Source: Oceanicola sp. 502str15 (GTDB lineage: Bacteria > Pseudomonadota > Alphaproteobacteria > Rhodobacterales > Rhodobacteraceae). From it: a stretch of 64,000 nt of DNA. This document shows, in pieces, positions 1-9,335 of the stretch. The notes under the pieces were generated by a model. That model did not search any database and was not told where the DNA came from. It saw only the letters and a list, made by a program, of their open reading frames with translations. The translations under genes and the position numbers were made by a program. The DNA lies in the NCBI RefSeq assembly GCF_024105635.1, contig NZ_WYDQ01000001.1, forward strand, positions 1,364,001 to 1,428,000. The letters are read 5' to 3'. The number at the start of each line of letters is the position of its first letter. The stretch's first letter is position 1.

Positions 1-463
1 TGGCCTCGATGTCGAGATGGTTGGTCGGCTCGTCGAGCAGCATCAGCTCGGGCGCCTCTGCCAGCAGCTTGGCCAGCGCCGCGCGGCGCCGCTCGCCGCC
101 GGAGGCCGAGGCAACCTCGGTTTCAAGCCCGAACTTCAGCCCCTCCGCCACCGCCTCGACGCGCCAGGCCTCGCTTTCGTCGAGCCCGCTGGAAGCGAAG
201 GCGCCGAGCGTGGCAAAACCCTCCATCGAGGGTTCCTGCTCCATGTAGCCCACCCGCACGCCGGGCGCGGGCACGACCTCGCCGGCGTCGGCCTCCACCA
301 GCCCGGCCATCACCTTCATCAGCGTGGATTTGCCCGAGCCGTTGCGCCCCACCAGCGCCACCCGGTCGCCGGGTTGCACGGTCAGGCCCACGCCTTCGAA
401 CACGGGGTTTCCGCCGAAGGTGAGCGAGATGTCGGAGAGTTGCAGTAGCGGGGCACGAGCCAT
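1..463 (-). CDS. ABC-F family ATP-binding protein, N-terminal part (runs off the window)
   Basis: Translating the complement from the ATG at 463 gives an uninterrupted frame to the window edge, about 154 residues. A Walker A motif (GRNGSGKST) lies near residue 40. The signature region reads SGGERRRAALAKLL and the Walker B region reads LLDEPTNHLDIEA, the form typical of ABC-F proteins, which are soluble ATPases with two nucleotide domains and no membrane part. Many of them act on ribosomes; Uup-type members act in DNA repair or translation. Only the first nucleotide domain is visible, so the subgroup cannot be set. It is the last gene of the minus-strand block that also holds scpA and scpB, 68 bp downstream of the previous small gene. 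Confidence 0.88.
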   Translation of the reverse strand, partial: MARAPLLQLSDISLTFGGNPVFEGVGLTVQPGDRVALVGRNGSGKSTLMKVMAGLVEADAGEVVPAPGVRVGYMEQEPSMEGFATLGAFASSGLDESEAWRVEAVAEGLKFGLETEVASASGGERRRAALAKLLAEAPELMLLDEPTNHLDIEA

Positions 464-531
464 GATGCGCGTGGCCTATCCCGCCGCTCGAGGGCGGTCA
501 AGCTGAAGGGTGGGTGAAACCCACCGGCGGC

Positions 532-696
532 TCAGAACCGGCCGAACATCCGCCCGATCCGCAGCGCGTTGCGCAGCTTGCGGCCATCCTGCCGGCCGGC
601 CTTCACGCCGCCCTTGGCACCGCCCTTGCGAGCCTTCTGGCGCTGCGCACGCATCAGCATTCGCAGCGCCATGTTGATAAGCCGTCCGAGGTTCAC
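532..696 (-). CDS. Small basic protein, 54 residues, unknown
   Basis: This frame opens with a GTG that overlaps the stop of the preceding 48-residue gene (GTGA overlap) and ends at 532. The product is rich in Arg, Lys and Gly, starts with a short hydrophobic helix (NLGRLINMALRMLM) and ends in IGRMFGRF. The overlap suggests translational coupling within the scp run. I do not recognise a family. The composition would suit a nucleic-acid or membrane-surface binder, but that is only inference. The main support is the frame, the coupling and a Met- and Arg-rich but orderly composition. Confidence 0.5.
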   Translation of the reverse strand: MNLGRLINMALRMLMRAQRQKARKGGAKGGVKAGRQDGRKLRNALRIGRMFGRF

Positions 697-839
697 TCGT
701 CGTCCTTCTTGCCTTTGCCCATCAGGCCGTTCTGGGCGGAGTTCATGCCCTGGCTGAGCTTGCTGTTGATGCTGTGCCGCGCCTGGTTGGAGAATTGCAT
801 AACGATCGTGCGCCAGATCTGGCTGAGAATGCTATTCAT
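693..839 (-). CDS. Small protein, 48 residues, unknown
   Basis: The ATG at 839 overlaps the scpB stop by 8 bp, and the gene ends by overlapping the GTG of the next gene, so it is locked between two coupled cistrons. The product begins MNSILSQIWRTIVMQF, an amphipathic or weakly hydrophobic helix, and ends with a charged KGKKDDE tail. That outline loosely recalls a very short membrane-peripheral protein, but it lacks the TatA signature. In relatives such as Rhodobacter and Ruegeria I recall tat genes following scpB; here these two tiny genes occupy that place. The function is unknown. Confidence 0.55.
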   Translation of the reverse strand: MNSILSQIWRTIVMQFSNQARHSINSKLSQGMNSAQNGLMGKGKKDDE

Positions 840-1506
840 CGGGGTCGTCCTCCGTAAAAAGTTCGTCTTGTTCTTCTGTCTGCTCTTCGTCGTCTTCTCC
901 GTCGCCCAGACCGATACTGCCCGGCGGTGGGCGGCTGTCGAGAAGTCCCGCCGCCCTGAGCTCCTTGAGCCCCGGCAGGTCGCGGGCACTTTCCAGGCCG
1001 AAATGGTCCAGAAAATCCTGTGTCACCACGTAGGTCACCGGGCGTCCCGGGGTCATCCGGCGGCGGCCAAAGCGAATCCACTCCATCTCGATGAGCTGAT
1101 CCACCGTGCCCCGGCTCACGCTCACGCCCCGGATCTCCTCGATCTCGGCGCGGGTGACTGGCTGGTGATAGGCCACGATGGCCAATGTCTCGATCGCGGC
1201 ACGCGAGAGCTTGCGCGTCTCCACGGTTTCCTTCTGCATCAGAAAGCCGAGGTCGGGTGCCGTACGCAGGGCCCATGCATCGCCCACGCGGCGCAGCTCC
1301 ACGCCCCGCCCCTCGTAGCGTTTCTGCAGGGTTTCCAGCACCACGGCGGCCTCGGCCCCGTGCGGCATTCGGGCGTTCAGCTCGGCCACCGTCACCGGCT
1401 CGGCGCTGGCAAAGAGGATCGCCTCCACCATCCGCTCCTGCTCGCCCATCGGCGGGGCCTCGAACAGGCTCTCCTCCATCTCCATGCCGTCCGAAAGGTC
1501 AACCAC
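832..1506 (-). CDS. scpB: Segregation and condensation protein B
   Basis: ScpB is a winged-helix partner that, with ScpA and SMC, forms the condensin complex that compacts and segregates the chromosome in the cytoplasm. The 224-residue product has the family core: MVEAILFASAEPVT near the start, a region ending AIETLAIVAYHQPVTRAEIEEIRGV, and VTYVVTQDFLDHFGL after the second winged helix. It is followed by an acidic Glu/Asp-rich tail of about 35 residues. The length fits the family. The start overlaps the scpA stop by 8 bp, which points to coupled translation in a nagZ-scpA-scpB operon. Confidence 0.95.
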   Translation of the reverse strand: MVDLSDGMEMEESLFEAPPMGEQERMVEAILFASAEPVTVAELNARMPHGAEAAVVLETLQKRYEGRGVELRRVGDAWALRTAPDLGFLMQKETVETRKLSRAAIETLAIVAYHQPVTRAEIEEIRGVSVSRGTVDQLIEMEWIRFGRRRMTPGRPVTYVVTQDFLDHFGLESARDLPGLKELRAAGLLDSRPPPGSIGLGDGEDDEEQTEEQDELFTEDDPDE

Positions 1507-2290
1507 GCGGCGCCTCCCTCAGCTTGATCTGGATCGGGGCAAACATGTCGTCCTGCCGGATCGTCAGATGGCCGTGCTTCACCAGCTCCAGCGAGGCGGC
1601 GAAGGTCGCCGCCGTGGCGCTGCGACGGCGCATCGGGTCGTTTTCCCAGCCCTCGGGCAGGTAGGTCATCAGGTTGGTCCACTCGCCGGCATAGCCGATC
1701 AGGCCGCGCAGCCGGTCCAGCGCCTGCTCCATGGTGAACAGGTTCTCGCGGTCCATGACGAAGGGGCGAAACTCATCCTTGGTGCGGATGCGGGCATAGG
1801 CCTGCATCAGGTCCAGCAGCGTGGCGGTATAGGTCACGCGCCGCACCCGCTCCACGCTCTCGGGAATGCCGCGGGCAAAGAAGTCGCGCCCCATCTGGTC
1901 GCGCCCCATCAACTTGGCCGCCGAGTCCCGCATGGCCGAAAGCCGCTCGAGCTGGAACGCGAGGTGCGCCGCCAGCTCCTCGCCGCTCGGCCCCTCTTCG
2001 CTGGGGTCGGGGGGCAGCAGCAGCTTGCTCTTCAGAAACGCCAGCCAGGCCGCCATCACAAGGTAATCGGCCGCCAGCTCGATGCGCAGCTGCTTGGCGC
2101 GCTCCACGAAGCCCAGGTATTGCTCGGCGAGTTGCAGAATGGAGATCTTGCGCAGGTCCACCTTTTGGGTGCGCCCCAGCGTCAGCAGCAGGTCGAGCGG
2201 GCCTTCAAAGCCATCGACGTCGATGATCAGCGCCTCGGCGGCCAGCCGGTCGGAGACATCCGAAAATTCTGCCGCGCCGTCTTCAGCCAT
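1499..2290 (-). CDS. scpA: Segregation and condensation protein A (kleisin)
   Basis: ScpA is the bacterial kleisin that bridges the SMC heads. The 263-residue product carries the diagnostic N-terminal stretch FEGPLDLLLTLGRTQKVDL (near residue 28), then QLAEQYLGFVERAKQLRIELAADYLVMAAWLAFLKSKLLLP, and ends in a C-terminal winged-helix segment where SMC would bind. Genes on both sides overlap it by 8 bp (nagZ stop before it, scpB start after it), so the three are very likely one translationally coupled operon. Length and motif order are ordinary for alphaproteobacteria. Confidence 0.96.
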   Translation of the reverse strand: MAEDGAAEFSDVSDRLAAEALIIDVDGFEGPLDLLLTLGRTQKVDLRKISILQLAEQYLGFVERAKQLRIELAADYLVMAAWLAFLKSKLLLPPDPSEEGPSGEELAAHLAFQLERLSAMRDSAAKLMGRDQMGRDFFARGIPESVERVRRVTYTATLLDLMQAYARIRTKDEFRPFVMDRENLFTMEQALDRLRGLIGYAGEWTNLMTYLPEGWENDPMRRRSATAATFAASLELVKHGHLTIRQDDMFAPIQIKLREAPRG

Positions 2291-3353
2291 CTGCCGCCTG
2301 CCCTTTCACCAAGGCGCCGCTCACCAGCGCCTCGTATTCGGCCTCCATCGCTCTGCGGTCGATGGTATCAGGCGCGCGGCGGGCTTCCAAGGCGGCATCG
2401 GCCCGCGAAAGGCTTGTTTCCTTCATATCTTCGGCAATCTCCGCGAGCGCCTTCAGCTCGCTGAACACGCCCTTGCAATAGAGCACCACGTCGCAGCCCG
2501 CCGCCAGCGAGGCGCTCGCCCGCTCCGGCAAGCTGCCATCCAGCGCCTCCATGCTCAGATCGTCCGTCATCAGCAGGCCGCCAAAGCCGATCTCCTGCCG
2601 GATCAGCTCCACCATCACCGGGTCCACCGTGGCGGCCCTTTCGGAGAAGGCCTCGTAGACGATATGGGCACTCATCCCCAACGGCAGGTCGTTCAGCGCC
2701 CTGAAGGCGGCAAAATCACTGGCCCGCAGCGCCTCGGCAGAGGCCGAAACCCGCGGCAGCTCCATGTGGCTGTCCATCGTGGCGCGGCCATGGCCGGGAA
2801 TGTGCTTGAGCACCGGCAGAACGCCCCCGGCGAGCAAGCCATTGGCCACGGCGCGGGCAGAAGTGACAACGCTTTCAAGGGTTTCGCCATAGCAGCGGTT
2901 GCGCAGCACGGCGTGGGTGTCGGCATGGGCAATGTCGCCCATCGGGGCGCAATTGCCATCAATCCCCACCGCGCGCAAGTCGTCGGCAATGAGCCGATAG
3001 CGCAGCTCCATCGCCCGCGCCGCCTGCCCGGGCCCGCTTGCCGCGCCCTGATCGAGCGGTGGCATCCAGCTGCGCCAATGGGGCGGGCCCATCCGGTCCA
3101 CCCGGCCGCCCTCCTGGTCGATGAAGATCGGCGCCTCCCACCCCACCGCCTCGCGCAGTCCTGCGGTCAGGGCGCGCAGCTGGTCGGGGCTGTCGATGTT
3201 GCGCTTGAACAGGATGAAGCCGAAAGGCTGCACGTCGCCGAACAGCGACACCTCATCGGTCGTCACCTCCAACCCGTCGCACCCGAAGATGAAAGGCGAA
3301 AGCCGCGCGGGGCGCGATGCGGGCAGGTTCACCGGGCCACCACCGGGATGCAT
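2283..3353 (-). CDS. nagZ: Beta-N-acetylhexosaminidase (GH3) of muropeptide recycling
   Basis: NagZ cleaves N-acetylglucosamine from anhydromuropeptides in the cytoplasm during cell-wall recycling. The 356-residue product shows GFILFKRNID, FIDQEGGRVDRMGPP, and the catalytic-loop motif LKHIPGHGRATMDSH, in which the family places the Asp/His dyad, followed by MTDDLSMEAL for the nucleophile region. This matches the GH3 NagZ family in order and length. The ATG at 3353 overlaps the upstream SPOR gene; a GTG at 3332 in a GTGA overlap with the SPOR stop is an alternative start. It heads the nagZ-scpA-scpB overlap chain. Confidence 0.95.
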   Translation of the reverse strand: MHPGGGPVNLPASRPARLSPFIFGCDGLEVTTDEVSLFGDVQPFGFILFKRNIDSPDQLRALTAGLREAVGWEAPIFIDQEGGRVDRMGPPHWRSWMPPLDQGAASGPGQAARAMELRYRLIADDLRAVGIDGNCAPMGDIAHADTHAVLRNRCYGETLESVVTSARAVANGLLAGGVLPVLKHIPGHGRATMDSHMELPRVSASAEALRASDFAAFRALNDLPLGMSAHIVYEAFSERAATVDPVMVELIRQEIGFGGLLMTDDLSMEALDGSLPERASASLAAGCDVVLYCKGVFSELKALAEIAEDMKETSLSRADAALEARRAPDTIDRRAMEAEYEALVSGALVKGQAADG

Positions 3354-4381
3354 TCCGCCTTTTCCGCCACCAGCGCGGCGCAGAAGCGGCGCGCGTCGGA
3401 GAGGTCCGCAAAGCCCTGCGCCCGAAGGCGATAGAAGGTCTGCCCGCCGCTCTCGGCCTCCATGATCAGCCGGGTCTTCTCGACCATCAGGCTGTCGAAC
3501 TGCCCGGCCAGCTTGGCCCAGAGCGAGGCCGCCTCGCCGGGGCTCTCGAAGGCGCCGAGCTGCACCAGCCGGGTGCCCGCAGCCACCTGATCGGCCCGCG
3601 CCACCTCGGCCCCTTCGGGCACCACCGGGGCGCTCGGGGCATCCACTTCCACATCCGCGGCCGCAGTGCGCTTCAGCCCTGCAGGGCGGCCCTTGGGCCG
3701 GAGCGAGTTCTTGACGCCCGGAAGGCTCGCCAGACGCGCCTGCTCGGGGCTGTCGGGTTCCGCCGCCTCGGGCGCGGGAGAAAGCGGCTCCGCCCCCTCG
3801 CTCAACTGCCCGGCCAGCGCCAGGGCCACGGCCACGGGATCGTTGGGGTCCACGTCGTCGGGCAGGTTGGCGGCCACCGTCATCTCCGGCTCCACCAGCT
3901 CGCCATCTTCCGCTTCGCTCGCCGGGGTGGCCTCCTCGACCGCCTCCACATCGCGCTGCACCATCGCCGCCAGCGGCAGGTCTTCCTCGCTCAGGGTCGC
4001 CGGGCCGGGGGCAAGGGTGATCTGCTCGGGCAGCTCCGCCGCCTCGCCCTCTGCCGCCACATCGTTCACCGCAAGCCCGGTATGGCCCGCAACCTCGCCG
4101 CCCGGATCTTCCGGGGCAATGCGCATCGGTCCGTCCAGCGCGGCCACCACGGGCACGCCGGTCACGTCGCGCACGATGATCCGGTAGCCCCAGACCCCGA
4201 GCCCCGCGATCAGCGCAAGGCTCATCACGGCGCCCGCGGCGCTGACCAGTTTCGCGCCTGAACTTCGCGGCGCATCTTCTTGAAAATCCTGTGCAAAATC
4301 GGACAGATCGCCCGGTTGTGCCATCACATGCGGAGCGCCCTCAGGGTGCCACGCGACCTCATTCATCGGCCGATGATCCAT
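3329..4381 (-). CDS. SPOR-domain membrane protein
   Basis: The 350-residue product has a short cytoplasmic N-terminus, one membrane segment near residues 46-68 (AAGAVMSLALIAGLGVWGY), a long acidic Ala/Pro/Glu-rich linker and a C-terminal SPOR domain (RLVQLGAFESPGEAASLWAKL ... QTFYRLRAQGFADLSDARRFCAALVAEKAECI). SPOR domains bind denuded glycan strands at the division site, so this is probably a septal periplasmic protein. It lies between argS and nagZ and overlaps nagZ by about 25 bp. Several in-frame ATGs lie close to the chosen start, so the first 20 residues are uncertain. No enzyme activity is implied. Confidence 0.88.
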   Translation of the reverse strand: MDHRPMNEVAWHPEGAPHVMAQPGDLSDFAQDFQEDAPRSSGAKLVSAAGAVMSLALIAGLGVWGYRIIVRDVTGVPVVAALDGPMRIAPEDPGGEVAGHTGLAVNDVAAEGEAAELPEQITLAPGPATLSEEDLPLAAMVQRDVEAVEEATPASEAEDGELVEPEMTVAANLPDDVDPNDPVAVALALAGQLSEGAEPLSPAPEAAEPDSPEQARLASLPGVKNSLRPKGRPAGLKRTAAADVEVDAPSAPVVPEGAEVARADQVAAGTRLVQLGAFESPGEAASLWAKLAGQFDSLMVEKTRLIMEAESGGQTFYRLRAQGFADLSDARRFCAALVAEKAECIPVVAR

Positions 4382-4468
4382 GCTCGCCTCGCTCTCTCGT
4401 CCCGCCCTCTTTTCGGGGCTGGGAACGCTTGCCTGCTTCCCCGTTCCGAGGATGCAGGCCGCGAGGGC

Positions 4469-6211
4469 CTAGCGCATCTCTTCCGCCGGGGTTACGCCCA
4501 AGATACCAAGACCCGCCGAAATAACAACGGAAACGGCCTTCGCCAATGCAATTTTCGGCAAGGAAGCGCTCTCGTCGCCTTCCTGGAAGAACCGAAGCTC
4601 CGGCGTGTCGTTGCCCCGGTTCCACAGCGCGTGGAAGGCCTGCGCCAGTTCGTAGAGGTAAAAGGCAATCCGGTGCGGCTCGTGGCCCTTGGCGGCAATC
4701 TCGACCAACCGCGGCCATTCCGCCAGCTTGCGGGCCACCGGAAGCTCGGCCTCGTGCAGCGTATCAAGGTCTTGATCCAACAGCGTAATCTGGCTCATAT
4801 CCCAGCCAGCCGCCTCGGCCTTGCGCATCACCGAGCGCACCCGGGCATGGGCGTATTGCACGTAGAAGACCGGGTTGTCCTTGCTCTGCTCCAGCGCCTT
4901 GGCAAAGTCGAAATCCAGCGGCGCATCGTTCTTGCGGGTCAGCATGGTGAAGCGGGTCACATCGGCGCCCACCTCCTCGACCACGTCGCGCAGGGTCACG
5001 AAGGTGCCCGCGCGCTTGGACATCTTGAACTCTTGGCCGTCCTTGAACAGCTTCACCAGCTGGATCAGCTTCACATCCAGCGGCACCCGGTTCTCGCTCA
5101 GCGCGGCGACGGCGGCCTTCATCCGTTTGACATAGCCGCCATGGTCGGCGCCAAACACATCAATAAGCTCGTCGAAGCCTCTGGAAACCTTGTCATAATG
5201 ATAGGCGATGTCGGGGGCGAAATAGGCCCATGCGCCATCGGCCTTCTGCACCGGCCGGTCCTCGTCGTCGCCGTAGTCCGAGCTCTTGAACAGGGTCTGC
5301 TCGCGGGCCTCCCAATCGTCGGGCAGCTTGCCCTTGGGCGGCTTCAGCTTGCCCTCGTAGATCAGCCCCTTGCCCTTCAGGTCGGCAATCGCGGCTTCGA
5401 TCCGCCCGGTGCCGTAAAGGCTCTTTTCGCTGAAGAACACGTCCATCTCGACGCCAAGCGCCTTCAGATCCTCGCGGATCAGCCCCATCATCGCGTCAGT
5501 GGCAAAGTCGCGCACCTCTTCGAGCCAGAACTGCTCGCCCTTGCCCACAAAGGCATCGCCCACCTTCTCCTTCAGCGCTTCGCCGACCGGGATCAGGTAG
5601 TCACCGGGATAGGTGCCATCTTCGAAGGCCACCTCCTGCCCGTGGGCTTCGAGGTAGCGCAGGTAGACGGAGCGGGCGAGCACATCGACCTGCGCGCCGC
5701 CGTCGTTGATGTAGTATTCCCGCGTCACCTCGTGGCCGGCATAGGCCAGAAGGCTCGCCAGCGCATCGCCGAAGACCGCGCCCCGGGTATGGCCCACATG
5801 CATGGGGCCGGTCGGATTTGCCGATACAAACTCGACGTTTACACGCCGACCTTCACCCAGATCCGAGCGCCCGAACGACCGCCCCCGCGACAGCACCGAC
5901 TTGACCACGCCGCCCCAGACCTCAGGAGCCAGCGCCAGGTTGATAAACCCCGGCCCCGCCACATCGGCCTGCGCGATCCGCGCATCGCCGGCCAGCCGCT
6001 CCGAGAGCGTGGCGGCAATCTCGCGCGGGTTGGCCTTGGCCGGCTTGGCCAGCACCATTGCAGCGTTGGTCGCCATGTCGCCATGGGCCGCGTCACGCGG
6101 GGGCTCCACCGTCACATTGGTCAGATCAAGGCCCTCGGGCAGCAAGCCCTCGGCCATCATCGCCCCAAGTTCGGCCACAACCAGCGCACGGATATCGGCA
6201 AAGAGGTTCAT
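4469..6211 (-). CDS. argS: Arginyl-tRNA synthetase
   Basis: ArgRS charges tRNA-Arg. The 580-residue product ([11 protein letters not shown] start) has the class I HIGH-type motif [19 protein letters not shown], a KMSKS-type motif in [13 protein letters not shown] and a C-terminal DALR anticodon-binding region ([18 protein letters not shown] ... [18 protein letters not shown]). I took the ATG at 6211 because an AGAAGGA ribosome site lies just upstream and because it matches family starts; the frame itself extends upstream to 6286. The gene ends 87 bp before the SPOR gene and begins the minus-strand block. Confidence 0.97.
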   Translation of the reverse strand: MNLFADIRALVVAELGAMMAEGLLPEGLDLTNVTVEPPRDAAHGDMATNAAMVLAKPAKANPREIAATLSERLAGDARIAQADVAGPGFINLALAPEVWGGVVKSVLSRGRSFGRSDLGEGRRVNVEFVSANPTGPMHVGHTRGAVFGDALASLLAYAGHEVTREYYINDGGAQVDVLARSVYLRYLEAHGQEVAFEDGTYPGDYLIPVGEALKEKVGDAFVGKGEQFWLEEVRDFATDAMMGLIREDLKALGVEMDVFFSEKSLYGTGRIEAAIADLKGKGLIYEGKLKPPKGKLPDDWEAREQTLFKSSDYGDDEDRPVQKADGAWAYFAPDIAYHYDKVSRGFDELIDVFGADHGGYVKRMKAAVAALSENRVPLDVKLIQLVKLFKDGQEFKMSKRAGTFVTLRDVVEEVGADVTRFTMLTRKNDAPLDFDFAKALEQSKDNPVFYVQYAHARVRSVMRKAEAAGWDMSQITLLDQDLDTLHEAELPVARKLAEWPRLVEIAAKGHEPHRIAFYLYELAQAFHALWNRGNDTPELRFFQEGDESASLPKIALAKAVSVVISAGLGILGVTPAEEMR

Positions 6212-6306
6212 GTTTTCGGTCCTTCTCGTCGCCAGCGTCTCTATCAGCCCGCCCGCAGGGGTCAAGCACCGCTTGCGCCGCCCCACCCCCTTGGTAGGAA
6301 TGCGCC

Positions 6307-7389
6307 ATGACCCGGATCACCCCCAGCCACCGCGCCCTGCGCCTGTGCATCGCCCTCGCCCTCGCCTCCGCCGTGCTGGGCCTGCTGCTCGTCACCATCC
6401 CCCGCGAGATGGTCGCGCCCCAGCCCCCGCTCTACCAGTTCGAGGGGCTGGCCTGGCGCGTGGTGCAGGGCACAACGCTGGCCACCTCGCTGCTGGCCAT
6501 GCTGATCGCGGCCATCCTGCCGCAGGCCGCGCCCGCGCCCGACGCCGGGCACGGCGCGCGGATCGGGGCGCATCTGGCCACGCTGCTGGTGGCGCTCATC
6601 GCGGTGGCCAACATCTGGATCACCTCCACCACGGCCTGGGAGCTTGCTGCCCTCGACGCCTATGTAATTCAGGTCGCTGTCCTCTCTCTCGGTGCGCTCA
6701 TCGGCATCGCCGGGCCGCTGGCGCTGATCGCCGCTCTGGCGCTGCGTCTGCCCCGGCGTGGGCTGCGCGTGGCGGCGCTGGCCACGCTCGCCCTGCTGGT
6801 GCTGGCCGATCTGGCGCTTTCGGCGGGCCTCTCGCCTCTGCCCACCGGCGGCCCGCTGCTGGCGCTGCTGCTGTTGCTCGCCCTCGCCCTGAACCGCCGC
6901 GCCCTGCTGCCGGGGGCCACGCGCCCTTGGCTCATCGCCCTCGCCGCCCTCTGGGCCCTGCCCTGGATGGTCGCCCGCCTGCCCCTCGCCGCGGCCGCGC
7001 TAATGATCTCCGACACCTCCCAGCGCTTTCCGGCGCTGGCCGATGCGCTGTTCTCGCCCGAGCCCGCCAACCACCTGCTCGGACCCCTGCCGCTGCTGCT
7101 CTGCCTCGGCGCGCTCGCCAGCCTGCTCTTCGTCCAGCCCCACCGCCGCGCCAACATCGCCTGCGCCACCCTGCTCGGTCTCGCCGCCCTGCTGCCCGCG
7201 CTGGCCGATGCCACCGGCTACGCGCCCTTCAGCCCCGCCATGGCCTTCGACATGCTGCGCACCGGCGCCCTCGGCCTCGGCGCGGCGCTCGCCACCTCGC
7301 TCGGCTGGCTGGGGGCCAGCCTCGCTGTGCCGCTGACGGCGCTCGTCGCCGCCTGGCTCTGGCTCCGGGGCACCCGCCAGCCGCTCTGA
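6307..7389 (+). CDS. Polytopic membrane protein, unknown
   Basis: The 360-residue product is almost entirely hydrophobic, with roughly nine to ten predicted membrane segments, beginning with [20 protein letters not shown] near residue 14. A polar segment [21 protein letters not shown] follows the first helix and could face the periplasm. It is Leu/Ala-rich with no transporter signature that I can recognise. It lies between divergently transcribed argS and convergent dgt, ending 3 bp before the dgt stop, so the two 3' ends nearly touch. Strand coding is well supported by length and composition; the function is not. Confidence 0.75.
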   Translation: MTRITPSHRALRLCIALALASAVLGLLLVTIPREMVAPQPPLYQFEGLAWRVVQGTTLATSLLAMLIAAILPQAAPAPDAGHGARIGAHLATLLVALIAVANIWITSTTAWELAALDAYVIQVAVLSLGALIGIAGPLALIAALALRLPRRGLRVAALATLALLVLADLALSAGLSPLPTGGPLLALLLLLALALNRRALLPGATRPWLIALAALWALPWMVARLPLAAAALMISDTSQRFPALADALFSPEPANHLLGPLPLLLCLGALASLLFVQPHRRANIACATLLGLAALLPALADATGYAPFSPAMAFDMLRTGALGLGAALATSLGWLGASLAVPLTALVAAWLWLRGTRQPL

Positions 7390-7392
7390 GCC

Positions 7393-8529
7393 TCAGCCCA
7401 GAAGCTTCTCGTGCTGCTGCAAAGCAAAGCGGTCGGTCATCCCGGCGATGTAATCTGCCACCAGCCGCGCCATCGCAGTCTCGTGCCTGGCCTCGGCCAC
7501 ATCCTTCTGCCACTCGTCGGGCAGCAGATCGGGGCGCGACATGAACAGCGGAAACAGCTCCTCCACCACCTTCGTCACCTGCGCCCGCATCTCCACCACC
7601 GCCGGGGCGCGATACATCCGGTGAAACAGGAACTCCCGCACCTCCGCGATCCGCCCCTGCAACTCGGGTGAGAACTCCACCACCGAATGCCCCAGCTCCC
7701 GCACCTCCTGCGCGCTCTGGGGGGCCGCCGCGTTCAGCCGCGCCCGGCTGACCGCGATCACATCCTCCACCATCACCCCAAACACCCGCCGCAACGCCTC
7801 GTAGCGACGCCGCTTGCGGTCCAGCCCGGGGTAGATCTGGTCGACCTGCCGGTAACTGTCGGCGGTCAGCGCCAGCTCCTCGAGGTCGCCATCGGTAAAG
7901 AGCCCGGCCCGCAGCCCGTCCATCAGGTCGTGGTTGTTGTAGGCAATATCGTCCGAAAGCGCCGCAACCTGCGCCTCGGCGCTGGCATGGGTGTGCAGCT
8001 CCAGATCCTGCAACTTGGCATACTCCGTCAGCCCATAGGGCAGCTCGCCCTCCACCGGCCCGTTGTGCTTGGCAATGCCCTCAAGGCTCTCCCATGTCAG
8101 GTTCAGCCCGTCGAACTCGGCATAATGGCGCTCCAGCGAGGTCACGATGCGAATGGCCTGCGCGTTGTGGTCAAACCCGCCGTAAGGCGCCATCAGCGCC
8201 GCCAGCGCATCCTCTCCCGTGTGGCCGAACGGCGTGTGCCCGAGGTCATGGGCCAGCGCCACCGCCTCGGTCAGCTCGATGTTCAGCCCCAGCGTGCCGG
8301 CAATCGTGCGCCCCACCTGCGCCACCTCCAGCGTATGCGTCAGCCGGGTGCGAAAGTGATCGCCTTCGTGCTCCACGAAGACCTGCGTCTTGTGCTTGAG
8401 CCGCCGAAACGCGCTGGCATGGATGATCCGGTCCCGATCCCTCTGGAAAGGCGAGCGAAAATGGCTCTCCTCCTCCGGAAAAAGCCGCCCCCGGCTTGCC
8501 TCCGGATCACATGCAAATACAGCCCGCAT
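7393..8529 (-). CDS. dgt: dGTP triphosphohydrolase-like HD-domain protein
   Basis: This family hydrolyses dGTP (and often other dNTPs) to the nucleoside and triphosphate. The 378-residue product has the metal-binding HD signature: RLTHTLEVAQVGRTI gives the first His, and ALAHDLGHTPFGHTGEDAL gives the His-Asp pair. Also visible are FQRDRDRIIHASAFRRLKHKTQVF near the start and LSDDIAYNNHDLMDGLRAG for the distal Asp. Length and motif spacing fit the type 2 dGTPase-like subgroup common in alphaproteobacteria. It is divergent from the iron-sulfur gene at 8626, an arrangement I recall from related genomes. Confidence 0.93.
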   Translation of the reverse strand: MRAVFACDPEASRGRLFPEEESHFRSPFQRDRDRIIHASAFRRLKHKTQVFVEHEGDHFRTRLTHTLEVAQVGRTIAGTLGLNIELTEAVALAHDLGHTPFGHTGEDALAALMAPYGGFDHNAQAIRIVTSLERHYAEFDGLNLTWESLEGIAKHNGPVEGELPYGLTEYAKLQDLELHTHASAEAQVAALSDDIAYNNHDLMDGLRAGLFTDGDLEELALTADSYRQVDQIYPGLDRKRRRYEALRRVFGVMVEDVIAVSRARLNAAAPQSAQEVRELGHSVVEFSPELQGRIAEVREFLFHRMYRAPAVVEMRAQVTKVVEELFPLFMSRPDLLPDEWQKDVAEARHETAMARLVADYIAGMTDRFALQQHEKLLG

Positions 8530-8566
8530 TCCTGCCCCTTCTCATCACTTCCCCCACGACCCTGCC

Positions 8567-8595
8567 TTGTCGTGGCGCTGTGCGACCCATATATT
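8567..8595 (+). promoter_or_regulatory. Probable sigma-70-type promoter for the iron-sulfur gene
   Basis: TTGTCG at 8567-8572 and TATATT at 8590-8595 are separated by exactly 17 bp, and the -10 lies 31 bp before the ATG of the ErpA-like gene. The region separates divergent dgt and erpA. The match is by eye only. Confidence 0.5.
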
Positions 8596-8625
8596 TGAAA
8601 CGTAACCGGAAAGCGATGCACCGCG

Positions 8626-8949
8626 ATGACCCTGACCCTGCCACCAAAAGTCACCCCCCGCGCCTATGCCCGCCTCGCCGAGATCGGCGCGGCCCCCAAG
8701 GCGCTGCGCGTCGCCGTCGAGGGCGGCGGCTGCTCGGGCTTTCAATACGAGATCACGCTGGATGAACCGTCCGCCGACGATCTGGTGCTCGAGGTGGACG
8801 GCCAGAAGGTGGTGGTCGACGAGGTCTCCCTGCCCTTCCTCGAAGGCGCAACCATCGACTTTTCCGACGAGCTGATCGGTGCGCGCTTCACCATCGAGAA
8901 CCCCAACGCCACAAGCTCCTGCGGCTGCGGCACGTCCTTCTCGATGTAA
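8626..8949 (+). CDS. erpA: Iron-sulfur cluster insertion protein, A-type carrier (HesB/IscA/ErpA)
   Basis: A-type carriers bind and hand over Fe-S clusters to apoproteins in the cytoplasm. The 107-residue product has the three invariant cysteines: C36 in EGGGCSGFQY and C99/C101 in the C-terminal SCGCGTSF motif. The fold segments VVVDEVSLPFLEGATIDFSDELIGARFTIENPNA fit the family. I prefer ErpA over IscA because it stands alone next to dgt and xth rather than in an isc/suf operon; the family split is otherwise hard to see. The promoter at 8567-8595 lies immediately upstream. Confidence 0.9.
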   Translation: MTLTLPPKVTPRAYARLAEIGAAPKALRVAVEGGGCSGFQYEITLDEPSADDLVLEVDGQKVVVDEVSLPFLEGATIDFSDELIGARFTIENPNATSSCGCGTSFSM

Positions 8950-8964
8950 CGCGCCCCTCCCCGG

Positions 8965-9171
8965 TCACGCCAGATGGCGTGTCCGGTCCACCTCTTCCTC
9001 AGGCACCTCCAGCGAGATATGCCCGCTGCGCGGATTGACCGTCACCGCAGGCTTCTCGGGCAGAAAATCGATCAGGGTGTTGAGGTCGCCCACCAACCGC
9101 TCAATCGCCTCGCGGCGGGTTTCGATACGGGGGGCGTCATTGGCGCGGTGGCCGAAGATGGTGCTGAACAT
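8965..9171 (-). CDS. Small conserved-looking protein, 68 residues, unknown
   Basis: The frame from the ATG at 9171 encodes MFSTIFGHRANDAPRI, a helical stretch EAIERLVGDLNTLIDFLP, and a short beta-like tail AVTVNPRSGHISLEVPEEEVDR. A longer frame exists upstream, but it is Arg-rich in the manner of a shadow and was not used. It is convergent with the iron-sulfur gene (15 bp apart) and divergent from xth. I do not recognise the family. Balanced amino-acid composition supports it as a real gene; the ribosome site is weak. Confidence 0.6.
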   Translation of the reverse strand: MFSTIFGHRANDAPRIETRREAIERLVGDLNTLIDFLPEKPAVTVNPRSGHISLEVPEEEVDRTRHLA

Positions 9172-9335
9172 GGGTCTGTCTCTGTAAAATGCGGGTCGCC
9201 TCAGGGGCGTGTCACAAAGCCAACCGCCGATCCCCCGCGCTGGTTCCCGCACCATCCGCCGCACCATCCCCCGCACCGTGCATTGTGCCCCATCGCACCT
9301 TCAGGCAAAAAGGCCTCAACCACGCGGAGGGCCCC

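Noticed and set aside
514..1527. 337-residue plus-strand frame over scpB
   Set aside because: It is the antisense shadow of scpB and its small neighbours, with no domain.
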